Position numbers and translations under genes: made by a program. From Pomphorhynchus laevis (lineage: Eukaryota; Acanthocephala; Palaeacanthocephala; Echinorhynchida; Pomphorhynchidae), in contig WNNJ02000905.1 in NCBI GenBank assembly GCA_012934845.2, positions 62,001 to 126,000 of the forward strand: 64,000 nt of DNA, in the 5' to 3' direction. Below, in pieces: positions 34,960 to 45,124 of the stretch; position 1 is the stretch's first letter, and the number at the start of each line of letters is the position of its first letter. The notes beneath the pieces were generated by a model, which made no database searches, was not told the origin of the DNA, and was given only the letters and a program-made list of their open reading frames with translations.

Positions 34960-35890
34960 CAGCTAACTGAGTCTACGTATTTAATATAATTATAAAATAA
35001 ACAAAACATAATAATGCTAAATCAAAATTTAATAATTAAATAATAAAATTAATAATTGTTTTTAGATTTTCTATAATTTAAATCAAGTTAAAAAAATAAA
35101 AATAAAAAATAAAATTTAAAATAAACGTCATTTTTATGAATTGACTAATAAATAACAGACGTTGTATCAGAATAAGAATTAGAGGTCATCAGGAGGAACT
35201 GCTATGCTATCAGGTTTCGGCCCCTAACTCCTCTACCCAACATAGCAGCGAGGCCAAATACATGCTAATGATGTATTTCCTCTGAAATAACTATCTAGTA
35301 TCTTATTCTAATGCAAAGTATATTATTTATTATCCATCCATAAAAATTTGCCACTTAAGAGTTTAAATTTATTCTTTATATTATTGTGTTGATTTATATA
35401 TTTTACTATTTTCTGCTTGATGTTATTTTTATAGTAACCTAGTTTAAAATATGTATCTATTAAATTATTTAAATGATTTTGAAGAAAGCCAATATCATTA
35501 CATATTGTTGCAATTCTTAAAATTTCATTATTTAATGTATTATATTTTATATTATATGGTATGCATGAATGCTCATGCAAAAATATGTTTCTTGTAAATT
35601 TAAATATGTCATCTTTACGATATAAATTAAAAGTAGTTTTAATTGATGTTAATTTAATGTTCATATCTAGATATACACCTTCTTTATCATTAATATTGGT
35701 TTTGTTAAGAATAAGGCTTTCTGGATAAATGTGCTCACTAATTGAATAAAAATTATTAGAATTAAATACACATATATCATCAATGTATCGAAACATATAT
35801 TTCATATATTTATAAGTTTAGATTTAGTTTTTACACAGTTATGAACAAATTCATATTCTATAAAGCTTAAAATTTATTGAAAATTTCTTA
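34960..35890 (-). mobile_element. Penelope-like element P3
   Basis: The minus strand encodes the RT end (35323-35805), then the structured segment at 35180-35260 and the AT-rich tail ending at the ctgagtctacgt terminus (34967-34978). From 34960 to 35260 it is almost base-for-base the same as 6516-6803 of P1, so the two inserted or were copied relatively recently. The 5' part is missing. Confidence 0.8.
35323..35805 (-). pseudogene. Penelope-like RT, catalytic C-terminal part (P3)
   Basis: 160 residues start MKYMFRYIDDICVFNSNNFY and run through YLDMNIKLT, a KDDIFKFTRN block, NLIDTYFKLGYYKNNIKQK and LLSGKFLWM. The two catalytic Asp residues of YIDD are present. RT boxes before YIDD are absent. 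Confidence 0.8.
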
Positions 35891-35999
35891 ATTTAGAATT
35901 AAATTATCTAATATTATAAATTTAAAATTTTGTCCATGCATTGAGTTGTGTTATAAGATATAGATTTATATTTTCAAGCTGATATACCTGTGCAATCAT

Positions 36000-36305
36000 T
36001 GTTACCTTTAAAATTTCGATGACTATTTTTATTATGCACGCTACTTTTATCCTATCTATATGCCAACAGCAGTAAGCTACATTTCAGTATTGGAGAACCT
36101 TATCAGCTACTGATCCAATACCTACGTTTCACGTTTCGGTCCTTCTAATGTTGAATGACGATCACTCGCGACGATTATCGACGATTTTCTACAAAAATTA
36201 TAATTGATATTTTGATGACTATTTTTCTAGACGCTGCTTTAATCCTATCTATACGCCAACAGCAGTACCCTACATTTCAGTATTGGTGGACCTCATCAGC
36301 TACTT
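36000..36305 (-). mobile_element. two minus-strand SINE core copies (S3a, S3b)
   Basis: S3a (about 36000-36200) reads on the minus strand ggaccgaaacgtgaaacgta, then gtattggatcagtagctgat, then a tail with ctgctgttggc and atagatagga. S3b (36205-36305) is a partial copy starting at the ctgatgaggtcc block. They share the core of the 8-kb SINE but have no visible tRNA head. Confidence 0.65.
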
Positions 36306-36590
36306 TTAATTAAATTTGCAAAATGTAAGACGAAAGTATTATCTTAAATCTAAATGCTAATAAAGCAGATGAGTCGAGTGATCGTCAGCCAACATTAAAT
36401 GGACCGAAATGTGAAACGTAGGTATTGAATCAGAAGCTGATGAGGTCCACCAATACTGAAAAATGTAACGTAATGTTGATGGCGTATAGATAGGATTAAA
36501 GTAGCGTGCAGAATAAAAATAGTCATCAAAATTTCAATAGTAACAATGACTGCACAGATATATTAACTTTAAATTAGGAAACAAACTATC
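36306..36590 (+). mobile_element. plus-strand SINE core copy (S4)
   Basis: This copy begins with aaatttgcaaaatgtaagac and carries ggaccgaaatgtgaaacgta (36401-36420), then ctgatgaggtcc (36437-36448). It ends in a tail through gatggcgtatagataggat and gtagcgtgcag. It faces S3 tail-out, making a four-copy cluster with S5. Confidence 0.7.
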
Positions 36591-36679
36591 GATGACTAGT
36601 TTGAAAATTGCAAAAATAGGTGAGTTTTCAAATTAAAGTATCACCTTCCCCTAACTATGCAGATTTAATTTAAAATCAA

Positions 36680-36930
36680 AAATGATTTCAACTAAATTTG
36701 CAAAATGTAAGACGAAAGACTTTTATTAAATCTAAATGCTGATAAAGTAGACGAGTCGAGTGATCGTCAGCCAACATTAAATGGACCGAAAGGTTAAGCA
36801 TAGGTATTGGATCAGTAGCTGATGAGGTCCAGCAATACTGAAATGTATCGTATTGCTGTTGGCGTATAGATAGGATTAAAGTAGCGTGCAGATTTGAAAT
36901 AGTCAAAATTTCAATAGATTTCTATCCCTG
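36680..36930 (+). mobile_element. plus-strand SINE core copy (S5)
   Basis: Same order of blocks as S4 (caactaaatttgcaaaatg, ggaccgaaa at 36783-36791, ctgatgaggtcc at 36819-36830, ctgttggcgtatagatagga). The small stem after gaaa has decayed to ggttaagcata. Confidence 0.7.
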
Positions 36931-37213
36931 AACCCAACATTACATCGGAATCTAATTTAAGGTAACTACATATTCTTGAGGCAATTAATATACTGAGCAT
37001 AATGTGTTTTATCTATTGTATATTGATATTTTGCCACCTTTAAAATAAACCAATTTAAGAACTTGAATACAAAATAGAAGAAATAAGAAATATATTTACT
37101 AAATCAAATTTTTTATAACCTGCTGTCATTGAAAATAAATTATATATCCTTAAAATATTAAAGTATTTTCAAATAATATACTGTCGATTTATATATTTAA
37201 TGCAATTATGTTT

Positions 37214-37416
37214 ATAAAGAATTATTGGAGCTGAATCAAAGAAGGAAAATTGTATTTGATATTTCGCTAACTTTTGTTAGCATCTTCAGAAAATTACAGA
37301 TAATTTTCTGAAGATAGGTAATTTATCATTAGGTAATTTTCTGAAAATGCTAACGAAAGTTAGCGAAATATCAAATAAAATTATCCTTCTTTGATTCAGC
37401 TCCAATAATTCTTTAT
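37214..37416. repeat. foldback element with 84-bp inverted arms and hammerhead-like cores
   Basis: Arms 37214-37297 and 37333-37416 are complementary apart from a handful of bases; the loop is 35 bases. The plus strand of the right arm reads ctgaaaa-t-gctaac-gaaa-gttagc-gaaa (37341-37368), and the minus strand of the left arm reads ctgaaga-t-gctaac-aaaa-gttagc-gaaa (37262-37289). That is a CUGANGA-like block, a perfect 6-bp hairpin and GAAA. Confidence 0.75.
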
Positions 37417-38149
37417 CAATAATAGACCATAATCAACTATTTAAAAGCAATTATGTTTATTCTTTGCCTCTAAAATGTCTTAAATGTTTATTTATTTACC
37501 TTAAAATACCTTTAATATATATTTGTATACATTCTACAAATGCCTAAAACTTCAATACATTTTGTGATATATTTAATATTGTCGAGTATACACTAATTAT
37601 ATGTAACTAATATTTTTAAACAATATCCAAATTGATTTGTTTCATCCGTTTATCTAATTATTGACTTATTGCAGTAAATTGTATTGAAGAATTAAAATGT
37701 TCAACTTTTAAGCAATATTCCTTAGTTTTAAATGCATTTAATAAATCAAGTTTGTTTTTAATGTATTTCCCTGTTGATATTTGAGTGAATACAACATAAA
37801 TTAATCAGATCTGTAATTTTATCAAGGATAAAAATAATATGGACTACAAAAGTAAAGCTTTTGCGAGATACAATAACTAACTATGTATTTTTTAAAAACG
37901 AATTTTATCACATGGTCATTACTGATTATAGTTAATTTGTGATTTTTATTTCTACTATATGGTTAATTATTATTTAAACTAATCAAAATCGAGTTACAAC
38001 ATTTAGCCTTGAGTTTTCCTCTCTAATTTAAATGGTTCTAATGATAAAATCTTGAATTTTAACAAAATTGAAACAATTTTTGGAGATAAAGCTATATTAT
38101 ATTTTTAAGATGAATGTATTTAAAAATTGAGATAAAACTAATCATCATA
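37417..38149. other. AT-rich stretch without a gene
   Basis: Nothing recognised on either strand. Confidence 0.5.
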
Positions 38150-38385
38150 TTTATTAGTCAATTCATAAAAATTGACTTTTATTTTAAATTTTAATTTTTT
38201 ATTTTAACTTGATATAAGTTATATAAAATCTTATAACAATTATTTATAATTATTTATTATCTAATTATTAAATTTTGATTTATTGATTTAGCATTATTAT
38301 TTTTTATTATTTATTTATTTTTATTTATTTTTTATATTTTATTTTACAATTATACTAAATACGTAGACTCAGTTAGCTGACTTGA
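38150..38385 (+). mobile_element. solo 3' end of a Penelope-like element
   Basis: This piece starts at ttattagtcaattcataaaa and ends at acgtagactcagttagctga (38361-38380). It matches the complement of 6504-6695 of P1 and has no RT next to it. Two other solo pieces (41.4 and 43.4 kb) start at nearly the same place. Confidence 0.75.
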
Positions 38386-38841
38386 TCGTAGTTTCAAGTC
38401 AATAAAAACATACTATATGCATGTGGATGATTCATTAACACCACTTAAACAAAATATACATTAATATATTTTGCAAAAAAGAATATAAAAGGAGGTCATA
38501 TGATAATAAAAACCAAGGTAATCTTGAGTTTTGACTGTCACTCTAAAAATCAAGTTTTTGTCAAATCAACATTTTTCTCGTGTATGTTCGCTAAATTCGT
38601 ATATTTTCATTATTAAAATATAAACTAAAAAAGTAAAGATTTTATAACAGACAATTTTAAGTTACTCATACATGTGTTGTATTGACGTTTATTAACCTTA
38701 TATTTGAAAATAGTTATACATATATATGCTATAATAACTATAATGCATATCTAAAAAATTGAACCATCAAATAAATATAAATATATGGATACAATTAAAT
38801 TAATAAAATCCTAAAATATTTTGATAAATTAAACTTGTTTA

Positions 38842-39090
38842 AAAGTAGGGAAACCTATATTTAGACAAATAAAAGGTATTCCAATGAGAGGTAATAGTAG
38901 CCCAATTATAGCTGACTTTCTTTTAAGCTTTATAGAATATGAATTTGCTCATAACTATTTAAAAAATAAATCTAAATGATATAAAGATATGAAATATATG
39001 TTTTGATATATTGATGATATATGTGTATTTAACTCTAACAATTTTTATTCAATAAGCGAACAAATTTATCCAGGTAGCCTTTTTGATATA
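38842..39090 (+). mobile_element. Penelope-like RT core fragment P4
   Basis: The plus strand encodes VGKPIFRQIKGIPMRGNSSP followed by IIADFLLSFIEYEFAHNY and a YIDDICVFNSNNFYS block. The GIPM-x-SP-IIA string is the RT box that precedes YIDD in Penelope-like elements; P1 and P3 lack it. The fragment is broken and ends where the 39-kb hairpin repeats begin. Confidence 0.75.
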
Positions 39091-39096
39091 TACTCA

Positions 39097-39310
39097 AATG
39101 ATACCATTCCGCCTGAATTTCTTGTAACACATATAAGCCCGACGCGAAAGAATGACGAATGCCATTTCGTCATCACAATGACTCATCAGTACCAGATCCA
39201 TCCCACTACTGGATGCAGAGGAGGTCTGCCAGTCCTCCTCTGCATCCAGTAGTGGGAGGGATCTGGTACTGATGAGTCATTGTGATGACAAAACGGCATT
39301 CGTCATTCTT
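39097..39310. repeat. hairpin element with 75-bp arms
   Basis: Arms 39150-39224 and 39234-39308 differ at three positions and are separated by nine bases. The minus strand of the left arm reads ctgatga-gtca-ttgtga-tgac-gaaa (39165-39189), a hammerhead-type core with a closed stem II. The right arm has the same on the plus strand (from 39269) except aaaa for gaaa. The left flank (aatgataccattccgc, 39097-39112) recurs at 39458, so this is a repeat family. Confidence 0.75.
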
Positions 39311-39457
39311 TTGATACAGTATATACTTAAAAAGATTTGTATATTTAAATTATATTGTCCTACTAGATCATGCTACAGTTTAGTTCATTGTTATCAATTT
39401 TAATAAGCAATTCTGGTGAATTTAGAAGATGAACGCATTTGCTTAATGAATTTACTT

Positions 39458-39785
39458 AAATGATACCATTCCGCGTTAATTTCTTGTAATGCATATATGA
39501 CAAACACAAAATAATGACGACTGTCCTTTCGTCATCATAATGACTCATCAGTGCCAGATCCCTCCCACTACTGGATGCAGAGGAGGACTAGCAGAGGGCA
39601 AGTCCTTTTTGCCAGTGCTTTTTAGCTAATGATCCTATTTAGTGAAGCTGTAGTGCTGATCTAGCACACTGATGATGTTACTAGAAATTTTCTAGTACAT
39701 CATTCACATTATTCATTCGATGATTGCCGTCTGCTAGTCCTCCTCTGCATCCAGTAGTGGGGGGATATGGCACTAATGAGTCATT
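39458..39785. repeat. second copy of the 39-kb hairpin family, longer loop
   Basis: The left arm (about 39514-39586) carries the same core on the minus strand (ctgatga-gtca-ttatga-tgac-gaaa, 39527-39551). The right arm (about 39732-39785) is partial and has ctaatga. The loop of about 150 bases includes a small perfect hairpin (actagaaattttctagt near 39690). Compared with the first copy, the first looks like a version whose loop has collapsed to nine bases. Confidence 0.65.
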
Positions 39786-40820
39786 TGCTTAATGATTGTA
39801 TATAATAACATTAACAGTAAATGCAATTTTTCAAATTGTATTGTTCAATTACGACTAAGAAAGCGCATTAATATTCATAGTTGCGTAATCAACTGTATTC
39901 TACAAACTGCATTTAATGTATGCGAAAGTTTAAACGATATTTTCTTTACTATAACGCCAAATGTGTGAATATAGGGGGTATAATTATTTGACTTAATCAC
40001 ACATTTTCCTTAATTATACTGTTGTGAAATATATACAGTTAATGCTTTTTGTTAGACAGGACAATAAAGATAAAAACTTATTATTGAATGTTCAAGAGTG
40101 CTGCTGCATTTGTCGTCGAAATAAGAAAAATCATGTTCTTCCGCATACAAATTGAATAGTTTCAATAAATAGTTTGAATAAATCCACAAATCTACTTTAC
40201 GGGTTGGTCTCAAACAATTTGAAGAATATTTTATTTTAATGTCTCAAACTTTTAATGAGTTTCTTTCAATAACATAAATGATTGTCTGTAAATAAATGTA
40301 TGTGCTGAACAGTATAGTAAAGTTTTTGGAATGCTCCTGCACTATTTTATAACCCGAATCAATTAATTCTTGAAAAAATAGGTATAAAATTTATGTTTCT
40401 TCTTTAGACATAGCAGTGATCTAAGTTTGTTTCTTATGACACGTTGGCCTAAATGATTATATGTATTGATATTAATTTGTCATATATATTAACTAGAGAT
40501 AGGCGTTGTAAGATAATATACATAAATATCAATGTATTCGAGAATAATAAATTACGGGGTTTAGTATACTTAACGGGTTTCATTGAACTACAAAAATTGT
40601 CGTCTGCACATCAGAATACGCTGATATATAAGAGATGTTTATCGTATATGCTGTTTATCGTATAGAGCTGTTTATCCCATATCGATTGAGGAAAGGTTTT
40701 CTATAATATAATGTACAAAGCAGTTTTTATGTTTTTATCAATTATCAATAAAATTTTTTATTATAAATTGTATGTAGAAGAATTCCTAATCATAATAAAA
40801 GATTTAAAGGATTGAAATTC
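39786..40820. other. AT-rich stretch without a recognisable gene
   Basis: Short frames only (for example 40453-40665). No domain or repeat is recognised. Confidence 0.5.
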
Positions 40821-41056
40821 GATTTTTATTTTAAAACGTTGAACAGATACTTTGGTATTCATCAGGTACATCAACATAATGTACCTGACGATGACGTACC
40901 TGAAATCAATGTCGGTACGTCAATTACATGATGTAACTGACATCATCAGGTACGTCAATTACATGATGTATCTGACATCATCATCAGGTACGTTGATGTA
41001 CCTGACGATGACGGAAATATCCGTCGAAACGTAATAACGTTTTTAAAATAAAAATC
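40821..41056. repeat. foldback element with internal tandem repeats and a hammerhead-like core
   Basis: The outer arms are 40821-40840 (gatttttattttaaaacgtt) and 41036-41056. Inside, a unit of 35-38 bases containing gtacgtcaattacatgatgt occurs twice in tandem (about 40914-40988), with further gtacctga/tcaggtac inversions. On the plus strand 41002-41040 reads ctgacga-t-gacgg-aaatat-ccgtc-gaaa, then acgt-aata-acgt. Confidence 0.7.
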
Positions 41057-41107
41057 AGATTCCACTCATTTATATCTTTTATTATAAATTGATTATTTGC
41101 CCATATG

Positions 41108-41409
41108 TTTTAATTATTGATTTAACAGGATAGAGTGAAAATAATTTTTTCAAAAAAAAATAAGTCAAATTTATGATAGCTGACTGCTATCAAAAATTTG
41201 ACTAATAAAATTCAAAAATCAGAGTTTACAATGTAAATTGTAAAGTTTACAATTGTAAACTTTGTTTAAAATATTTATTCCAAGCAAAGTTTACAATAAA
41301 AATTAAGTTTTTTTTAATATTTGTACTGATGATGATAACAGTCAGCTATCGAAAATTTGACTGATTTTTAGGGGGTCTTTTCACTCTTCTGTTTAATCAA
41401 TAATTAAAA
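41108..41409. mobile_element. short element with terminal inverted repeats
   Basis: Left end 41108-41140 (ttttaattattgatttaaca, then gatagagtgaaa) is complementary to right end 41378-41409 with two small differences, giving an element of about 302 bp. Inside is a hairpin of gtcaaattt arms, and on the plus strand a ctgatga-t-gata ... tatc-gaaa motif (41326-41354). The coding capacity is nil, so it is a MITE-like or foldback unit. Confidence 0.65.
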
Positions 41410-41416
41410 TCCTTTA

Positions 41417-41634
41417 TTAGTCAATTTATAAAAATTGACTTTTATTTTAAGTTTCAATTTTTTATTTTAACTTGATCTAAATTATAAAAAATCTTATAAC
41501 AATAATTTATTTTATTATTTATTATCTAATTATTAAATTTTGATTTAGCATTATTATTTTTTATTTATTTATTTTTATTTATTTATTTTATAATTATATT
41601 AAATAGATATATTCAGTTACCTGAATTGATTTGT
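41417..41634 (+). mobile_element. solo 3' end of a Penelope-like element
   Basis: The piece begins at attagtcaatttataaaaat and ends at a decayed terminus (atattcagttacctga). It starts at the same point as the solo piece at 38150 and immediately follows the element at 41108-41409. Confidence 0.65.
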
Positions 41635-41953
41635 ATATAATCGTATTTATCAAGATAAGGACGCTACTGTATACATCATCAGAATAAAAGCACCATTTCA
41701 AACAATTTAAAATTGATCAAAATTTTGATCAATTCTTGATTTTTGTCTACCTTGCGATTTCCATTAAGCAACTTGAAAAGTAAATCACAAAAAAATAAAT
41801 ATATGCAAAGTCAATATAATTTTCGCATCACAGCAGAAATTAATATTTTAGTATGTACTTGATCACTCAGACATTTTTAGATAAAAATATAAGTATTTCA
41901 TATATTTTATAGTAAAAATATAAGTATTACGGAAAGATTAATAAATACAAACT

Positions 41954-42532
41954 ATTAATAAAACTTTCAATACAACATTTTTGATTAACACGATCAGGAA
42001 AGTACAAACCTGCATGATTTTTTACAACCTTAGTCGGGAAGCTTAACCCGGAATGCGCCTACCACAGACGCCTAGCCTACAATGAGGCGTTTCGACCTTA
42101 GTTTACTCATCACTACATGGTGGTCTCATCAGTGTGGCCCTGTAGCTACACACTTAAACAGTACTTAATCATCACTAAACCTCTGAAAGGAGAACACTAA
42201 CGCACGCTCCTCCACCAGTGACCAGCCTTACATCTGGTATGGTTTGCGTAAGAAGTGGCTTCACAGGACAGCACGTGTACTATCGTTCCTTCCTTCATCA
42301 GCTTATTAAGGTTGGTAAACAAGCAACACGCTGGTATTCAGCTGAAGCACAATACACTAGCAAAAGCTCTCTAGCTACAAAGAATGAGCAAAGCTCTAGC
42401 GCAGATGCTAAGATTCAACATTCCACATATAGTGGTCATATGCATTGAAAACTACTGGTGACGTTATATTAATAAAAAAGACTTTCAATACTTTTTTAAA
42501 TTAACACGATCAGGAAAGTATAAACCTGCATG
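41954..42532 (-). mobile_element. hammerhead-bearing element with terminal direct repeats (retrozyme-like)
   Basis: A unit of about 515 bp is bounded by direct repeats at 41954-42016 and 42468-42532 (sharing attaataaaa, ctttcaatac and ttaacacgatcaggaaagta, then aaacctgcatg). The minus strand carries a complete hammerhead ribozyme near its 3' side (42062-42137). No protein is encoded; the plus-strand frame at 42218-42448 has no recognisable features. A sequence slightly longer than one unit with redundant ends is what reverse transcription of a circular RNA would leave. It could alternatively be a minute terminal-repeat element. Confidence 0.6.
42062..42137 (-). ncRNA. type I hammerhead ribozyme
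   Basis: Read on the minus strand the parts are, in order: stem I strand CCACA (42133-42137), core CTGATGA (42126-42132), stem II GACC (42122-42125), a 24-base loop, stem II GGTC (42094-42097), core GAAA (42090-42093, its last A closing stem III), stem III ACGCCT/AGGCGT around an 11-base loop (42068-42090), the cleavage triplet GTC, and stem I strand TGTGG (42062-42066). All pairs are Watson-Crick and all conserved core residues are present. Cleavage would fall after the C opposite 42067. Confidence 0.85.
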
Positions 42533-43391
42533 CTTTAGTAATCAAATCAATCAATAAGTAATCAATAATAATGGAATCAATCAATAAGTATTTCATTTAA
42601 GTAAAATTGTGAGATAAATTAATCTTATAAAAATAAATTAAAAATCATATTTAGTAAAATTATCAATCATGATGTATATCACATATGGTAGTACTGCTAT
42701 GAATCATACAGGAATAGCTCAATGTTTACTAGCAGTTAAACTCTTGCGGTTTAATTCAAATATTTAATGAGAAAATAATTTATTTTATTTTTTCGTAATG
42801 TTAACATATTATATTAGTCATTGTATAATTTAGTAGCACAATTCAAATAGTACATTCCGGATTTATCACTGGCACCTTATATCTGCAAAGGTGATATTTA
42901 TTGTCTCCGTTTTTAGCCTACGATTAGCTAGCATATATTGTTCACTGCGCTAAAATGTTCCATAATGAGCAAACATTAAACTCCTTATCAACGGTGCCAT
43001 ATTCCAGAAAAATTGTGATGTTGACTTAGGTTAATCAATATTTGCACATTTTTAGTTTACTATATTATATATTTTTAATATATCGGCATTTTTGTAGATT
43101 CCCTATTTATTCTGTTGATAAATAAGGAATCACTGAATAATCATTTTTTACATATAAAGTTTGACTTTGTCTTCAAATTTACTAATTAGCTTAATATCAA
43201 CATTTTAATTACCGCCCATCTCGATGTTTTCAAATTAAATTTTAATTTCTAAAGAACATCATATTTTTACAAGAAAGCAAAAGCACAATGTAAATGGGAG
43301 ATTTACATGATTTGAAGTTGTTGTCAATAAACTTTTTGTCAATCTCTTTTTTGTCATTATTTTATCCTGTTTGTCATTATTTTCTATCTAA
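42533..43391. other. AT-rich stretch without a recognisable gene
   Basis: No long frame or shared repeat is seen. A local gttgataaataaggaatc / gattccctatttat inversion near 43095-43130 forms a hairpin. Confidence 0.45.
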
Positions 43392-43540
43392 AAAGTCAAT
43401 TTATAAAAATTGATTTTTATTTTAAATTTAAACTATATATAAATATAAATTATATAAAAATTTACAATTATTTATTGCTTATAATTATTATTTTTTACAT
43501 TAGTTTTTATTTATACAATACGTAGACTCTGTTAGCTGAT
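43392..43540 (+). mobile_element. solo 3' end of a Penelope-like element, short
   Basis: Begins aaagtcaatttataaaaatt and ends cgtagactctgttagctga (43520-43539), followed by a second inverted gctaacatagttagc string. It is internally shorter than the 38- and 41-kb pieces. Confidence 0.6.
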
Positions 43541-43619
43541 CTGATTGATCAGCTAACATAGTTAGCTGGTACATTAAAGAATCAGACTAAAGTATCAGGT
43601 CAATAAAACAAATAATTGT

Positions 43620-45120
43620 TAGTATTTTTAATCAATCACCATGCACTTGTTTTGCAGCGACGTATTTTTTTGCATTAGACGCATACAAATTCGCTTTGTT
43701 ATCATTACAACACAAGGCTTTAGCCACAAGGACAGTTTTGTCTGCTCATCAATAACTGAATTACAGTAAAATGCACACAACAAAAATAAAAAAAGTAAAA
43801 ACTCAGATTCTTGGGTATGTAGTTCGAACGCTGCATTGATCAGCAAGGGTAATCAAATTGCGGACAGATTTTTGAAATTCCTTGATCGTATTTGTGCATT
43901 CCAACTCTTCATGTAACATAGTCCACACTTTCAGGGCTTGATGCGACAGTCTGTGCACACTCGGGCATTTTCCATGATCTTGGGTTCTAAGACACAAGCT
44001 ATGACCACGTTGACAACTGCGTCTATTAAGAATTACACGTTCATTAAGTAATCTGTCATAACAATTGACAATCCTACGCATCGCAATCAATTCTAGATAT
44101 ATTAAGCGAGGTTGTATAGAACACACATAACTTTACGAGACGATCCGCGTATGACATGCGAGCTAGTGTGATACATAACTTAGATATGCGTCTAAGGATG
44201 TTATCGAGAGGCTCCATTTCGCTTGGGTACACGGAAAAGCGGCCTGAATGTCATATTCTATGAAGCCTTATTAAAGCATTAAACAACGTTTTGAAGCACT
44301 CAACATTTAGCAAATAAAAAGAATTTTTCATCATATACAGAAGGCGTCTGCTTTTAGCGCCTTTACTATCAGTGTTCATGTGTGTCTATAATGATAATTG
44401 AAGAACGAAACATATATCACGTGTGAAAGAAACTGAGTTGACCATACATGATAATAACATATACCGAGAGTGCAATATACACTTACCAAATCGTAAGTGA
44501 ACGCACTTATCAAAATTTAAACAAATACCAGTGAAATAACTCCATTCGTGAATCACATTAAAATCTAGCTGCAATTTATGTGCGTCTAATTCTGATTCAA
44601 CTTTTGTCCAAACCTTAAGATCGTCAGCAAAATCTAGGTACCTGCAACGCAGTTGAGCCAGTAATGTGTTTAGATGAATATTTAATAAAAGAGGCCCAAG
44701 AACAAAAACTTGATGCCCCACGCGGACACAATGTGATCGATGCGAAAAAACCTTTAATCCAATTCACTACAATTGGATTGATGTTATAATTTTTTAGCAC
44801 TTCTTAAAGATGACAATGGAGTATACGATCAAAATCCTTGCTGAAATCTAGGAAAATACAATCCACAAACATACCTTCAGAAGCACTACCAACCCATTCT
44901 TCTCTTGCACAGAGCAGATTCGATAAGCACGACCTTCGTTTTGTGAAAACATGTAAATTTGGATTTGTCAGTTTCGCTCGATGTAAGAAACTCACTTTGT
45001 ATTTACAAATAATGCGCTCAAATACTTTGCTCAACAACAATGATTTTATTAAATACATCAATAACCTATAAGTAGCATGCAAGAAAAAAAACAGATAGTC
45101 ATATCATAGTCAGAAAAAAC
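43620..45120 (-). mobile_element. LINE family C, 3' part (RT and C-terminal domain)
   Basis: The minus strand encodes RT pieces SKVFERIICKYKVSFLHRAK and TKRRSCLSNLL, then DCIFLDFSKDFDRILHCHL (44804-45082). Next come LGPLLLNIHLN and the FADDLKVW active-site box with LDFNVIHEWSYFTGICLN (44386-44721). The C-terminal domain has ERVILNRRSCQRGHSL and LKVWTMLHEELECT (43803-44126). The FADD box and the order of domains resemble CR1/jockey-type LINEs, but the sequence is unlike families A and B. Several frame breaks are present. Confidence 0.7.
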
Positions 45121-45124
45121 GGCA

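Noticed and set aside
40914-40988. CRISPR-like array
   Set aside because: The repeated unit occurs only twice, without unique spacers, in evidently animal DNA, and belongs to a foldback element.
42218-42448. Plus-strand frame of 76 codons inside the hammerhead element
   Set aside because: It has no recognisable motif, lies antisense to the ribozyme strand and has composition typical of chance frames.
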